Positions 9,562 to 17,527 of a stretch of DNA of 62,759 nucleotides are shown in pieces. Where the stretch lies: NCBI GenBank assembly GCA_944385795.1, contig CALWYP010000015.1:1-62759 (forward strand), given 5' to 3'. Under the pieces are notes generated by a model. The model was not told where the DNA came from, made no database searches, and was given only the letters and a program-made list of their open reading frames with translations. Within the stretch, counting starts at the first letter, position 1. Each line of letters opens with the position of its first letter. Source of the stretch: an uncultured Oscillospiraceae bacterium (GTDB lineage Bacteria; Bacillota; Clostridia; Oscillospirales; Oscillospiraceae). Position numbers and translations under genes: made by a program.

Positions 9562-10347
9562 ATGAAAATAGCCTACATAGGGATAGACCTGATGCTGCCG
9601 GTGCTGGACGCGGCGCTAGGCTGCGGCATGGAGCTTATGGAGCTCTTCACCTGCCGGACGGACAACGTTACGGAGTTCAACTCCGGCGTCATAGCGCGCG
9701 CGAAGGCCCTGGGCGCGCCGTACACGCTCGAGCGGATAACAAGCGCAGACCTGGAGCGCTGCGCCGCCGCCGGCTGCGAGGCCGCGCTCTGCGCGGGCTA
9801 CTACTACCTCGTGCCCACAGGCGGGCCGCTCCCGCTTATCAATTTCCATCCGGCGCCGCTGCCCGAGCGGCGCGGCGGCTGGCCCATGCCCGTCATGCTG
9901 CTGCGCGGCGACCGGCTGGGCGCGATGACGGCCCACCTCATGAGCGCGCGCTTCGACGAGGGCGACATACTGCTGCGCGAGGACTTTGAGATAGCCCCCG
10001 GCGAGACGCTGGAGAGCTATATGCGCCGGGCGAACGCCCTCGCTCCGGGCATGGTGAGGCGCATCGCGGAAGACCTGCCCGGCGTGCTGGCCGGGGCGAG
10101 GCCGCAGGGCCGCGGCGAATACATAGCCATGCCCACGGAGCGCGACTGGACGGTTACGCCGGATATGGCCCCGGAAGAGGCGGACAGGATACTGCGCGCC
10201 TTCTATGGCTACGAGTGCGTCTACGCCGGGGCGGAAAAGCTCGAACTCATACGCGCCCGGGCCTATCCGGGCCCCGGGCCGGAGCGGAGCCTGCCTCTAG
10301 CGGGCGGGCACATAGAGTACGCCGCGGCCAGGCGGCTCCCCGGCTGA
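9562..10347 (+). CDS. formyltransferase-family protein (Fmt/ArnA-like)
   Basis: A 261-residue protein with the formyltransferase fold: LINFHPAPLPERRGG carries the Asn-x-His pair, and RFDEGDIL carries the catalytic Asp, the N-H-D arrangement of 10-formyl-THF-dependent formyltransferases. Compared with Fmt (~310 residues) the C-terminal tRNA-binding domain is shortened. ATG at 9562 has AAAGGAGG nine bases upstream; the frame is open further 5' into repeat DNA, which I exclude. The acceptor is unknown; sugar-nucleotide or amino-group formylation is possible. Confidence 0.8.
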   Translation: MKIAYIGIDLMLPVLDAALGCGMELMELFTCRTDNVTEFNSGVIARAKALGAPYTLERITSADLERCAAAGCEAALCAGYYYLVPTGGPLPLINFHPAPLPERRGGWPMPVMLLRGDRLGAMTAHLMSARFDEGDILLREDFEIAPGETLESYMRRANALAPGMVRRIAEDLPGVLAGARPQGRGEYIAMPTERDWTVTPDMAPEEADRILRAFYGYECVYAGAEKLELIRARAYPGPGPERSLPLAGGHIEYAAARRLPG

Positions 10348-10401
10348 GCCGCGGGACGTAACAAAGCGGACCAATTTATTTTAAATTCTGTTTTGCCTTT
10401 G

Positions 10402-10433
10402 TTCACGACAACTTCACATGTCTCGTTTATTAT
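10402..10433 (+). promoter_or_regulatory. PHO-box-like response regulator site and -10 upstream of htrA
   Basis: TTCACG (10402-10407), 5 bases, TTCACA (10413-10418), then TATTAT at 10428-10433. The pair fits the TT(A/C)ACA-N5-TT(A/C)ACA pattern of PhoP/OmpR-type activators and replaces a normal -35 box. Inference only. Confidence 0.45.
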
Positions 10434-10469
10434 TACGACCGTAAAAACAAAGACATGGAGGTCAGAACC

Positions 10470-11921
10470 ATGTATCCATATGACGAGGACAACAACCTGA
10501 ACAGCGAAAACAACGAAAACAACGCGAAGGGCGAAAACGGAAGCGGCTCCGGTGAAGAGGGCTCCTACCGCATGGTGAGGCCCGACGCGGGCAAGAGCTT
10601 CGATGCGAAGCAGGACTCCGCCGGCTCCGGGCCCTGCTACCGCGACGCCAACTACACCAGCGAGGACGGCGCCTCCGGCGGCTACTATTCCCCGACGCCG
10701 CAGCGCAAGGAGAAGGAGAGCAAGCCGAAAAAGGCCCGGCGCGGCATGTCCGCGGGCGCGATAGTGGCGCTCTGCCTGGTCTGCGCGCTGATAGGCGGCT
10801 GCGCCGGTGGCGCCATAGCCCAGGGCTTCTCCGACGGCGGCGGCGAGCCGTCGCCCACGGCCCAGATCACACAGGAGCCCGCCCCGGCCAGCGGCTCGCC
10901 CGTCGCCAACCAGAGCGAGGGCGCGATGAGCGCCCGCGACATATATTATGACCTCGCGGTCAAGCAGGTCGTCGGCATCTCCACGGAGATAACCGGCACC
11001 AACATCTGGGGTATGCCCGTCTCCGGCAGCGTCGAGGGCAGCGGCTTCGTCATAAGCGAGGACGGCTATATCCTCACGAACTACCACGTCATCGAGGACG
11101 CCAAGGAGGGCGGCTACGACATAACCGTCAAGTTCTCCGACGACAGCGGCTACGAGACCAAGGAGTACACGGCGGAATTCGTGGGCGGCGAGCGCAACAA
11201 CGACGTCGCAATAATAAAGATAGACGCGAGCGGCCTCACCCCCGCCACGCTGGGCGACAGCGACGACCTGCGCGTCGGCGACACGGTGTACGCCGTGGGC
11301 AACCCGCTCGGCGAGCTCAACTACTCCATGAGCGACGGCATGGTCAGCGCCACCGACCGCACCATCACCACGAGCGAGGGCACGAGCAACATGTTCCAGC
11401 TCACCGCCGCCGTCAACGAGGGCAACTCGGGCGGCCCGGTTTATAACATATATGGCCAGGTTGTCGGCATAGTCACCGCGCGCCCGAACGAAGAGGGCGC
11501 CCAGGGCATCGGCTTCGCAATCCCGATTGACGACGCCGTGCGCATTGCCGACGACGTAATCAACGGCGGGCACCAGATAGACCCCGGCGCCGAACCCGCC
11601 TACCTCGGCGTGAACGTCAAGGACGTTGAGCAGAGCGCCGTAAGCTACTACGGCATGCCCTACGGCGCCTACGTCTACACCGTCGTGGACGGAGGGCCCG
11701 CCGCGGACGCCGGCATCAAGGTCGGCGACATCATAACCGGCGTGGACGGCTACGATATCTACTCCCGCAGCGACCTGCAGGAGGAGCTGGGCTACCACGC
11801 CGCCGGCGAAACGAGCACCGTCACGGTCTACCGCTCAGGCGAGTACATCGACATCGAAGTGACCTTCGCCGCCGCCCCCGCGCAGACCGCCGAATCGCGC
11901 CTGCCCGCGCTCTTCGGCTGA
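10470..11921 (+). CDS. htrA: HtrA/DegP-like membrane-anchored serine protease
   Basis: A 483-residue envelope quality-control protease. About 90 hydrophilic residues face the cytoplasm, then one membrane segment (MSAGAIVALCLVCALIGG), a trypsin-like domain and one C-terminal PDZ domain. Catalytic triad visible: His206 in TNYHVIEDA, Asp245 in NNDVAIIKID, Ser320 in NEGNSGGPV. Start at 10470 is chosen because an upstream in-frame ATG (10455) is itself part of the GGAGG site. A PHO-box-like repeat lies upstream. A strong terminator follows. Confidence 0.95.
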   Translation: MYPYDEDNNLNSENNENNAKGENGSGSGEEGSYRMVRPDAGKSFDAKQDSAGSGPCYRDANYTSEDGASGGYYSPTPQRKEKESKPKKARRGMSAGAIVALCLVCALIGGCAGGAIAQGFSDGGGEPSPTAQITQEPAPASGSPVANQSEGAMSARDIYYDLAVKQVVGISTEITGTNIWGMPVSGSVEGSGFVISEDGYILTNYHVIEDAKEGGYDITVKFSDDSGYETKEYTAEFVGGERNNDVAIIKIDASGLTPATLGDSDDLRVGDTVYAVGNPLGELNYSMSDGMVSATDRTITTSEGTSNMFQLTAAVNEGNSGGPVYNIYGQVVGIVTARPNEEGAQGIGFAIPIDDAVRIADDVINGGHQIDPGAEPAYLGVNVKDVEQSAVSYYGMPYGAYVYTVVDGGPAADAGIKVGDIITGVDGYDIYSRSDLQEELGYHAAGETSTVTVYRSGEYIDIEVTFAAAPAQTAESRLPALFG

Positions 11922-11936
11922 TTAGCCACAACCCGG

Positions 11937-11970
11937 AAAACCCCGCCGGCCCCCACCGGCGGGGTTTCCA
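11937..11970 (+). terminator. intrinsic terminator after htrA
   Basis: Long GC-rich stem AAACCCCGCCGG / CCGGCGGGGTTT with a short C-rich loop, 16 bases after the htrA stop. Confidence 0.85.
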
Positions 11971-12014
11971 CGTCCATAGGAATGTCCTTCTGCGAGAGCC
12001 GGGCGGCCCTTCAC

Positions 12015-12166
12015 GAAGTCCCAAATTGCAAAGAAATCCGCCCGGGGCTTAGCCTCGGGAGGATGCCGTAGCCCGCGCCGTGGCGGCGCGGCCAGCTCGC
12101 TGTGCGAGCTGAGGGGGGTATCGCGGCATTTATGCCGCGTATCTAGGGGGGACGAAGGTCCCCCAG
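12015..12166 (-). repeat. R2 structured repeat, copy 1
   Basis: About 150 bases nearly identical to copy 2 at 12296-12450 in the same orientation. Shared marks are CCCAAATTGCAAAGAAATCC, a CCGTAGCCCGCGCCGTGGCG block, an imperfect palindrome of the type AGCTCGC..GCGAGCT, and the core palindrome GCGGCATTTATGCCGC followed by CTAGGGGG. Strand is given as minus because the other copies read outward from a gene stop in that sense. Confidence 0.85.
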
Positions 12167-12295
12167 GGTTAAGAGATCGGCAGGGGGCCGAGCCGGGGGC
12201 GGGTGCCCTCGCCCCCGCCGTGCCCGCCGGGCCCGACCGCCGGGGGTGCCACGGGCAGTAGAGTGGCCTTTTGCCAGCGCCGCGCGGGGCGGACG

Positions 12296-12450
12296 GAAGT
12301 CCCAAATTGCAAAGAAATCCGCCCGGAGCTTTGCCCCGGGCGGATGCCGTAGCCCGCGCCGTGGCGGCGCGGCCGCCTCGCCGTGCGAGGCGAGGGGGGT
12401 ATCGCGGCATTTATGCCGCGTATCTAGGGGGGGCGAAGCCCCACCTGGAT
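12296..12450 (-). repeat. R2 structured repeat, copy 2, abutting the symporter stop codon
   Basis: Same unit as 12015-12166. On the minus strand it starts within a few bases of the TAA of the symporter gene, reads AATCCAGG, then a GGGGC-loop-GCCCC hairpin, CTAGATACGCGGC and ATGCCGCGAT. The arms of the internal hairpin differ from copy 1 (GCCTCGC/GCGAGGC against AGCTCGC/GCGAGCT) yet stay complementary. Confidence 0.85.
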
Positions 12451-12453
12451 TTT

Positions 12454-13899
12454 TTAAAGGAAGAAGTCCATGAGCTGGCCGATGAGGACGATCATGACGC
12501 CTATCGGGGTGATGAACCTGAAGCAGGCCTCGTAGACCTTGGGCAGACGGTACTTGTGGCCGGAGATCTCGCACTCCTCCTTGACGAACTTGGTCTTGTA
12601 GACCCAGCCTATCAGGACCGTCATGATCAGCGCGCCCAGAGGCATAAGGATGCCCTCGGAGAGGACGTCGAAGAAGTCGAGCCAGGCGTCGATGAACATC
12701 GGGACGCCCTCAGCGCCGAACTCCATGCCGAGGAGCTGGTACGGAGAGGGGACGATGCCGGGCTTGCTGGTGAACCAGCCGCCGATAGCGTCGAGCGCGA
12801 CGGGCAGGCCGATGGCGAAGGAGATGGCGGCGGCGACGCAGATGATAACGGCGCGGTTGCCCTTCTTGCCCTTCTCGCGGGCCTGGTCGAGCTTCCAGGT
12901 GACGATGACCTCAAAGAGGGAGATCGAGGAGGTGACCGCCGCGATGAAGACGAGGAAGTAGAAGAGGAAGCCGAAGAGGTTGCCGAAGGTGCCCATGCTC
13001 AGGAAGACGTTCTGCATGGTGTTGAACAGCAGGCTCGGGCCGCTGGCGTAGTCAAGGCCGAAGGCGGCGCAGCCGGGGAGCACGGCGCAGGCGGCCATAA
13101 CGGCGACGAGGGTGTCGCAGGCGGGGATTATCCAGGAGTTCTTCTGCAGGTCCTCGCCCTTGCTCAGGTACGAGCCGTATGTTATCATTGCGCCCATGCC
13201 TAGCGATAGCGAGAAGAACATCTGGCCCGCCGCTGTCTTGACCACGCTGAAGAAGCCGGTGACGGTGCTCAGGGGCTCGAGGTTCGGGGTGAGCATGAAC
13301 TTGTAGCCCTCGATAGCGCCGGGCTGGGTGGCGACGTAGATGATGACGAAGAGAAGCATGAAGAAGAGCGCGGGCATCGCAACCGTGGTAAACTTCTCTA
13401 TGCCGGCCTCTATGCCGCCCATGACGATGATGATGTTGGAGACGACGAAGACGATGTGGAAGAACACCATCGAACCGTAGTCATGCAGTATGTAGTTCCA
13501 GAAGCTCATCTCCTGACCGTTGAAGCCGTCGACGCCCATGAGCTGGAGCAGGAAGCCCATCATGTAGCGCATGACAAGGCCGCCGAGGACGTTGTAGAAG
13601 GTCAGAAGGAAGAAGGCGGCCGCGACGCCGATGCCGCCGACCCATTTGTGCTTATTGCTGAACTGGCCGTAGGCGCCGACGGCGCCGAGGCCGGTCTTAC
13701 GGCCAATCGCCAGCTCGCCGAGCATGACGACCGCGCCGACGAAGACGACGAGCAGCAGGTAGACTATGAGGAATGCAAAGCCGCCGTTGTTGCCCATCTT
13801 GTACGGGAAGCCCCAGATGTTGCCCAGGCCGACCGCCGAACCGACGGCGGCCATGAGAAAGCCGAAGTTAGTTCCCCATGATCCGCGTTCTTGTTCCAT
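12454..13899 (-). CDS. sodium:neurotransmitter (SNF/NSS) family symporter
   Basis: A 481-residue LeuT-fold importer with 11-12 membrane segments that takes up an amino acid or amine together with Na+. The first segment holds the NSS signature VGSAVGLGNIWGFPY, with GSWGTNFGFL before it; unwound-helix and ion-site glycines are visible. The ATG at 13899 has GGGAGGG about seven bases upstream; an in-frame start 20 codons further up lacks one. Bacterial members without the 12th helix (MhsT-like) are common in Firmicutes. Substrate not deducible. Confidence 0.93.
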   Translation of the reverse strand: MEQERGSWGTNFGFLMAAVGSAVGLGNIWGFPYKMGNNGGFAFLIVYLLLVVFVGAVVMLGELAIGRKTGLGAVGAYGQFSNKHKWVGGIGVAAAFFLLTFYNVLGGLVMRYMMGFLLQLMGVDGFNGQEMSFWNYILHDYGSMVFFHIVFVVSNIIIVMGGIEAGIEKFTTVAMPALFFMLLFVIIYVATQPGAIEGYKFMLTPNLEPLSTVTGFFSVVKTAAGQMFFSLSLGMGAMITYGSYLSKGEDLQKNSWIIPACDTLVAVMAACAVLPGCAAFGLDYASGPSLLFNTMQNVFLSMGTFGNLFGFLFYFLVFIAAVTSSISLFEVIVTWKLDQAREKGKKGNRAVIICVAAAISFAIGLPVALDAIGGWFTSKPGIVPSPYQLLGMEFGAEGVPMFIDAWLDFFDVLSEGILMPLGALIMTVLIGWVYKTKFVKEECEISGHKYRLPKVYEACFRFITPIGVMIVLIGQLMDFFL

Positions 13900-14002
13900 T
13901 TGTTTTCCCTCCCAAAAGTTAAATTTACCGGCGTAGACTATTTCCATCCGCGCCGGCACTCCCTATCCTAAGGGACAATATCCCTATGTCCCCTGTGCCT
14001 AT

Positions 14003-14031
14003 ACTTTACACCAAAACTATTCCGTTTACAA
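14003..14031 (-). promoter_or_regulatory. sigma-A promoter of the Na+ symporter
   Basis: Minus strand: TTGTAA, 17-base spacer, TAAAGT. The leader then contains an inverted repeat, GGGACA and TGTCCC (13972-13992), that could be an operator or RNA hairpin. Confidence 0.55.
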
Positions 14032-14229
14032 GTCTTTCATATTCACAATTTAACGGTTTATTCATTTCTGCCCAAAAAGCGGCCCAAATGGGGTGTAAAT
14101 TTAGGCAGACTTTGTGCAATATTACCACTTGACAAAATATTGACTGGTTAAAATTAAAACTATTGAATGAATTAGCGCGCTGATTTTCGGGCCTGGCAGC
14201 CACCTTTGAAGGGCGCAAAGAATTTTCAC

Positions 14230-14257
14230 TTGATTTTGCGGAGCAATATTGTATAAT
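14230..14257 (+). promoter_or_regulatory. promoter of the phosphoribosyltransferase gene
   Basis: TTGATT, 16-base spacer, TATAAT; the start codon follows at 14304 with GGAGGA at 14291-14296. Confidence 0.75.
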
Positions 14258-14303
14258 TGTAAGGCGGCAAGCGCCGCTACTGGGAATTTAGGAGGAATCC
14301 AAA

Positions 14304-14858
14304 ATGACATACGAGATGGACATCGCCGGATTACAAAGGGAGCTGCCGCTCTGCCGCGTCACGGACGACCTGTACATAGGCGCCTTTGTGATGTTCGGGG
14401 ATGTCGAGCTCACGGTACACTGCGCCGCGGAGCTCCTGAAGCGCGCGCCCGAGTACGACTACCTCATAGCGCCCGAGGCCAAGGCGATACCCCTCTGCTA
14501 CGAGATGGCCCGCCAGAGCGGCGCGGAGAAGTACTTTGTCGCCAGGAAGGGTGCGAAGGCCTACATGTCCGGGACCTTTGAGGTCGAGGTGCGCTCGATT
14601 ACGACGATGCACATCCAGAAGCTCGTCATAGACAAGGCCGACGCGGAGCTCATGAAGGGCAAGAGGATGCTTATACTTGACGACGTCATCTCCACGGGCG
14701 AGAGTCTGCACGCCATGGAGGAGCTGGTCACCCGCGCCGGAGGCGTCATAGCCGGCAAGATGGCCGTCCTGGCCGAGGGCGACGCCTACAACCGCGGCGA
14801 CATCATCACGCTGGGCAAGCTGCCGGTGTTCAACCCTGACGGGACCGTCAAGGAATAA
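14304..14858 (+). CDS. adenine/xanthine-type phosphoribosyltransferase family protein
   Basis: A 184-residue type I PRTase. The 13-residue PRPP-binding motif MLILDDVISTGES lies near residues 118-130; the hood region and the flexible-loop segment precede it (LIAPEAKAIPLCYEMAR). The N-terminus resembles adenine PRTase-like proteins of Firmicutes rather than Hpt. Monocistronic between its own promoter and terminator. It probably salvages a purine base; the exact base is not readable, and a dedicated xpt is encoded at 43.4 kb. Confidence 0.85.
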   Translation: MTYEMDIAGLQRELPLCRVTDDLYIGAFVMFGDVELTVHCAAELLKRAPEYDYLIAPEAKAIPLCYEMARQSGAEKYFVARKGAKAYMSGTFEVEVRSITTMHIQKLVIDKADAELMKGKRMLILDDVISTGESLHAMEELVTRAGGVIAGKMAVLAEGDAYNRGDIITLGKLPVFNPDGTVKE

Positions 14859-14881
14859 ATAACACGGTAAGTCACAAATAA

Positions 14882-14907
14882 CCCTGGCCGCAAGGCCAGG
14901 GCTATTT
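14882..14907 (+). terminator. intrinsic terminator after the PRTase gene
   Basis: CCCTGGCC-GCAA-GGCCAGGG followed by CTATTTT. A second short stem (CGGGCTTT/AAAGCCCG) at about 14917-14935 may serve the converging tadA. Confidence 0.85.
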
Positions 14908-14941
14908 TAGCAATACCGGGCTTTGTAAAGCCCGCGTAAAG

Positions 14942-15388
14942 TCAGCGCAGGGCCCGGAAGAACTCCGAGAGCAGCGCCGCGCACTCTTCGCCCAGCACCC
15001 CGCCGTAGACGGCGGGCCTGTGCCCGTAGCGCTCCTCAAAGAGGTTTATGACGCTGCCTACGGAGCCGGAGTTGGGCTCCTTCGCGCCGTATATGACCGG
15101 GCTGAGGCGGGAGTTTATTATGGCCCCGGCGCACATGGGGCAGGGCTCGAGGGTGACGGCTATGCCGCAGCCCGAGAGGTTCCAGGCCCCGAGCCGCGCG
15201 CAGGCGGAGCGTATCGCCTCCACCTCGGCGTGGGCCGTGGCGTCGCGGCGCTCCTCGCGCCTGTTGCGCCCGCGGCCTACTATCTCGCCGGAGGGCGCGA
15301 ATATGACGCAGCCGACGGGCGCCTCGCCCGCCGCCGCGGCCTCGCGCGCAAGAGCGAGGGCCTCGCGCATATATTTCTCCATGTCCAC
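14942..15388 (-). CDS. tadA: tRNA-specific adenosine deaminase
   Basis: Deaminates A34 of tRNA-Arg(ACG) to inosine. A 148-residue cytidine-deaminase fold with zinc ligands and catalytic Glu visible: His53 and Glu55 in AHAEVEA, Cys83 and Cys86 in EPCPMCAGAI. The start may be GTG at 15388 (AGGGG seven bases upstream) or ATG at 15382; the two differ by two residues. It is divergent from mntP, with only 23 bases between the genes. Confidence 0.93.
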   Translation of the reverse strand: MDMEKYMREALALAREAAAAGEAPVGCVIFAPSGEIVGRGRNRREERRDATAHAEVEAIRSACARLGAWNLSGCGIAVTLEPCPMCAGAIINSRLSPVIYGAKEPNSGSVGSVINLFEERYGHRPAVYGGVLGEECAALLSEFFRALR

Positions 15389-15411
15389 TTTATCACCCCT
15401 GGAGCGAAACT

Positions 15412-15978
15412 ATGTTCAATACCATGCTTGATATTTTACTCATAGGCGTAGGTTTGTCAATGGACGCCTTCGCCGTGTCGGTCACGAACGGGCTGACCAT
15501 ACCCGGCTACAGGCCCAGGCACGCGGCGCTGACCGCGGCCTACTTCGGGTTTTTCCAGGGCCTCATGCCGCTCATCGGCTGGCTGCTGGGCAGCGCGGTC
15601 AGCGGCGTGATCAGCGCCTGGGGGCCCTATGTGAGCTTCTTCCTGCTGGCCTTCATAGGCGTGAAGATGATAGCCGAGGCCGTAAAGGGCGGGGAGGAGC
15701 GGCGCGAGACGGGCCTGCGCCACAGCCGGCTCATAGTCATGGCCATAGCCACGAGCCTGGACGCCCTGGCCGTGGGCGTCTCCTTCGCCTTCATGGACGT
15801 GCCGCTCATGGCCTCAGTGCTGCTCATAGCCGCGGTGACCTTCGTCATCTGCTTTGCCGGCGGGGTGCTCGGCAGCCGGGTGCCCGGCATCTCCTGCAAG
15901 GCCGCGGGCGTGCTCGGCGGCTGCGTGCTCTGCGCCATAGGCGTCAAACTGCTGCTGGAAGGGATAGGTGTGCTGTAA
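15412..15978 (+). CDS. mntP: manganese efflux pump MntP
   Basis: A 188-residue membrane protein of the MntP/YebN family, exporting Mn2+. Six hydrophobic segments; the two family repeats with acidic residues are visible as SMDAFAVSVTNG near the N-terminus and TSLDALAVGVSFAF in the second half. Its stop shares a base with the start of the next gene (taATG), so PAP2 is co-translated. No yybP-ykoY riboswitch can fit upstream because tadA is only 23 bases away. Confidence 0.93.
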   Translation: MFNTMLDILLIGVGLSMDAFAVSVTNGLTIPGYRPRHAALTAAYFGFFQGLMPLIGWLLGSAVSGVISAWGPYVSFFLLAFIGVKMIAEAVKGGEERRETGLRHSRLIVMAIATSLDALAVGVSFAFMDVPLMASVLLIAAVTFVICFAGGVLGSRVPGISCKAAGVLGGCVLCAIGVKLLLEGIGVL

Positions 15979-16898
15979 TGGGACTTTTATACGCCCTGGA
16001 GGGCATAAGGAACGGCGTCCTGGACGCCGTGATGTCTGCCTTTACGCTGCTCGGCGGCGAGACGGTGTACATGGCCGTCGCAATAACGGTTTTCTGGTGC
16101 GTCAGCAAGCCCCTGGGCTATTACATACTCACGACCGGCTTCGCAGGCACCGTGTACAACCAGTTCCTAAAGATAAGCTGCCGCGTCCCGCGGCCCTGGG
16201 TGCTGGACCCGGACTTCAGCATTGTGGAGAGCGCGAGGGCCGCCGCGACGGGCTATTCCTTCCCGAGCGGGCACACCCAGAACGCCTTCGCCAGCTTCGG
16301 CTGCATCGGCATGTGGTCGCGCAGGACGCCATGGCGGATAATCTGCTCGCTCATAATCGCCCTCATCGCCTTTTCGCGCATGTATCTGGGCGTGCACACG
16401 CCCGCGGACGTGGGCGTATCGCTCGTCTCCGGCACGGTTATGACCCTCGCGCTCTGGCCGGTCTTCCGCGATCTGGACAGCCGGCCGCGGCGCATGTACG
16501 CGGTACTGGCCGCCATGCTCGCGCTGACGGCCCTGTACGTCGCCTATGCCGAGCTCTGGCCGTTCCCGGCGGACGTGGACGCGGCCAACCTGGCCAGCGC
16601 GCGCGAAAACGGCTGGAAGCTGCTCGGCGCCGGCCTGGCCATGCTGCTGGGCTTCGCCCTCGACAGGAGGTACATAGGCTTCTCCACGCGGGCCCCGCTG
16701 CCCGGGCAGGCGCTCAAAGCGGCGCTCGGCCTCGCGCTCGTGATGGGCGTGCGCGCGTTGCTCAAGGCCCCGCTCTACGCCCTGCTGGGCGAGAACGGCT
16801 TCGCCGACGCCCTGCGCTACTTCGCCGTCGTGCTCTTCGCCGCGGCCGTCTGGCCGCTTACCTTCCGCTTCTTCGCAAAGGTGGGCGCAAAAGAATAG
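15978..16898 (+). CDS. PAP2-family membrane phosphatase
   Basis: A 306-residue integral membrane phosphatase. The three PAP2 motifs are in order: KISCRVPRPW, YSFPSGHTQNAF and SRMYLGVHTPADV. Additional C-terminal hydrophobic helices make it longer than minimal PAP2 proteins. Likely substrates are lipid phosphates, such as undecaprenyl pyrophosphate or phosphatidate, on the outer membrane face. Overlaps the mntP stop by one base, so it is in the same operon. Confidence 0.9.
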   Translation: MGLLYALEGIRNGVLDAVMSAFTLLGGETVYMAVAITVFWCVSKPLGYYILTTGFAGTVYNQFLKISCRVPRPWVLDPDFSIVESARAAATGYSFPSGHTQNAFASFGCIGMWSRRTPWRIICSLIIALIAFSRMYLGVHTPADVGVSLVSGTVMTLALWPVFRDLDSRPRRMYAVLAAMLALTALYVAYAELWPFPADVDAANLASARENGWKLLGAGLAMLLGFALDRRYIGFSTRAPLPGQALKAALGLALVMGVRALLKAPLYALLGENGFADALRYFAVVLFAAAVWPLTFRFFAKVGAKE

Positions 16899-16900
16899 GG

Positions 16901-16932
16901 AAAGCCCCGGCAAGGCGCCTTGCCGGGGCTTT
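16901..16932. terminator. bidirectional terminator between PAP2 and tdk
   Basis: A perfect 32-base palindrome with arms AAAGCCCCGGCAAGGC and its complement. It ends two bases from the tdk stop and serves both converging transcripts. Confidence 0.9.
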
Positions 16933-16933
16933 G

Positions 16934-17527
16934 TCAGGCTTTGCGGCGGGCCTGCTCCTGCTCCTTTATCTTCCTGCGCCAGCACTTGTGGCACATGGCG
17001 ACGTAGCTGTCGTTGCCGCCGAGGAAGACCTGCTCGCCGGCGGTGACTATGCGCCCGTCGGGGCCTATGCGGGCGTTGACCGTGGCCTTGGAGCCGCACT
17101 CGCAGACGGTCTTGATCTCGGTGATCGAGTCGGCCAGCTCCATGAGCCGGAGCGAGCCCGGGAACATGTGCGTGAGGAAGTCGGTGCGCAGCCCGAAGCA
17201 GAGCACGGGCAGGTTGAGCTCGTCGACCATCTCGCGCAGGCCGTCAATCTGTTCGGGGGTGAAGAACTGCGCCTCGTCGGCAATCACGACGTCGAACTTC
17301 CCCGCGGCCTCGTAGCGCGCGCGGATGTCGTCCGCGGGGTATATGACTTCGGCCCTGCGCTGTAGGCCGACGCGGCTCTTTATGACGTCCGCGCCGTCGC
17401 GGTCGTCCACGCTCGGCTTTATAAGCCAGACGGACATGCCCAGCTCCTCGTAGTTGAACTGGGTTATAAGCGCCTGGGCGCTCTTGCTCGAGCCCATCGC
17501 GCCGTATTTGAAGTAGAGCTTAGCCAT
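16934..17527 (-). CDS. tdk: thymidine kinase
   Basis: Salvage kinase making dTMP from thymidine, 197 residues. P-loop GAMGSSKS near the N-terminus, catalytic region DEAQFFTPEQI, and a zinc site formed by the CECGSKA and CHKCW pairs, as in type II Tdk. ATG at 17527 is preferred over TTG at 17533 because the GGGGG site is spaced eight bases from it. The start overlaps the end of udk by eight bases, so the two kinases are co-expressed. Confidence 0.95.
   Translation of the reverse strand: MAKLYFKYGAMGSSKSAQALITQFNYEELGMSVWLIKPSVDDRDGADVIKSRVGLQRRAEVIYPADDIRARYEAAGKFDVVIADEAQFFTPEQIDGLREMVDELNLPVLCFGLRTDFLTHMFPGSLRLMELADSITEIKTVCECGSKATVNARIGPDGRIVTAGEQVFLGGNDSYVAMCHKCWRRKIKEQEQARRKA

Larger units (their letters stand above)
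13900..14303. other. AT-rich divergent intergenic region
   Basis: About 400 bases, much richer in A+T than the surrounding genes. It holds the symporter promoter (14003-14031), a GGGACA-N9-TGTCCC inverted repeat at 13972-13992 in the symporter leader, the plus-strand promoter at 14230-14257, and a TTGACA at 14129 without a good -10. No convincing small gene. Confidence 0.6.

Noticed and set aside
9167..9565. A 132-codon plus-strand frame containing VFSATYTPPPK
   Set aside because: It runs through the hairpins of repeat R1, has no RBS, and the similar frame at 35.7 kb only reflects the repeat's sequence identity.
11922..12410. A minus-strand frame with Arg/Pro-rich product in the R2 region
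   Set aside because: Its two halves merely translate the two R2 copies and GC-rich spacer; no start site or family.
12015..12450. CRISPR-like direct repeats
   Set aside because: There are only two long (~150 base) diverged copies with internal palindromes, not short regular repeats with unique spacers.
14129..14168. Extra promoter(s) with TTGACA/TTGACT in the AT-rich intergenic region
   Set aside because: No matching -10 at 16-18 bases; the TTGATT-TATAAT pair closer to the gene is better.
15389..15411. yybP-ykoY manganese riboswitch for mntP
   Set aside because: Only 23 bases separate mntP from the divergent tadA gene, too short for the aptamer.
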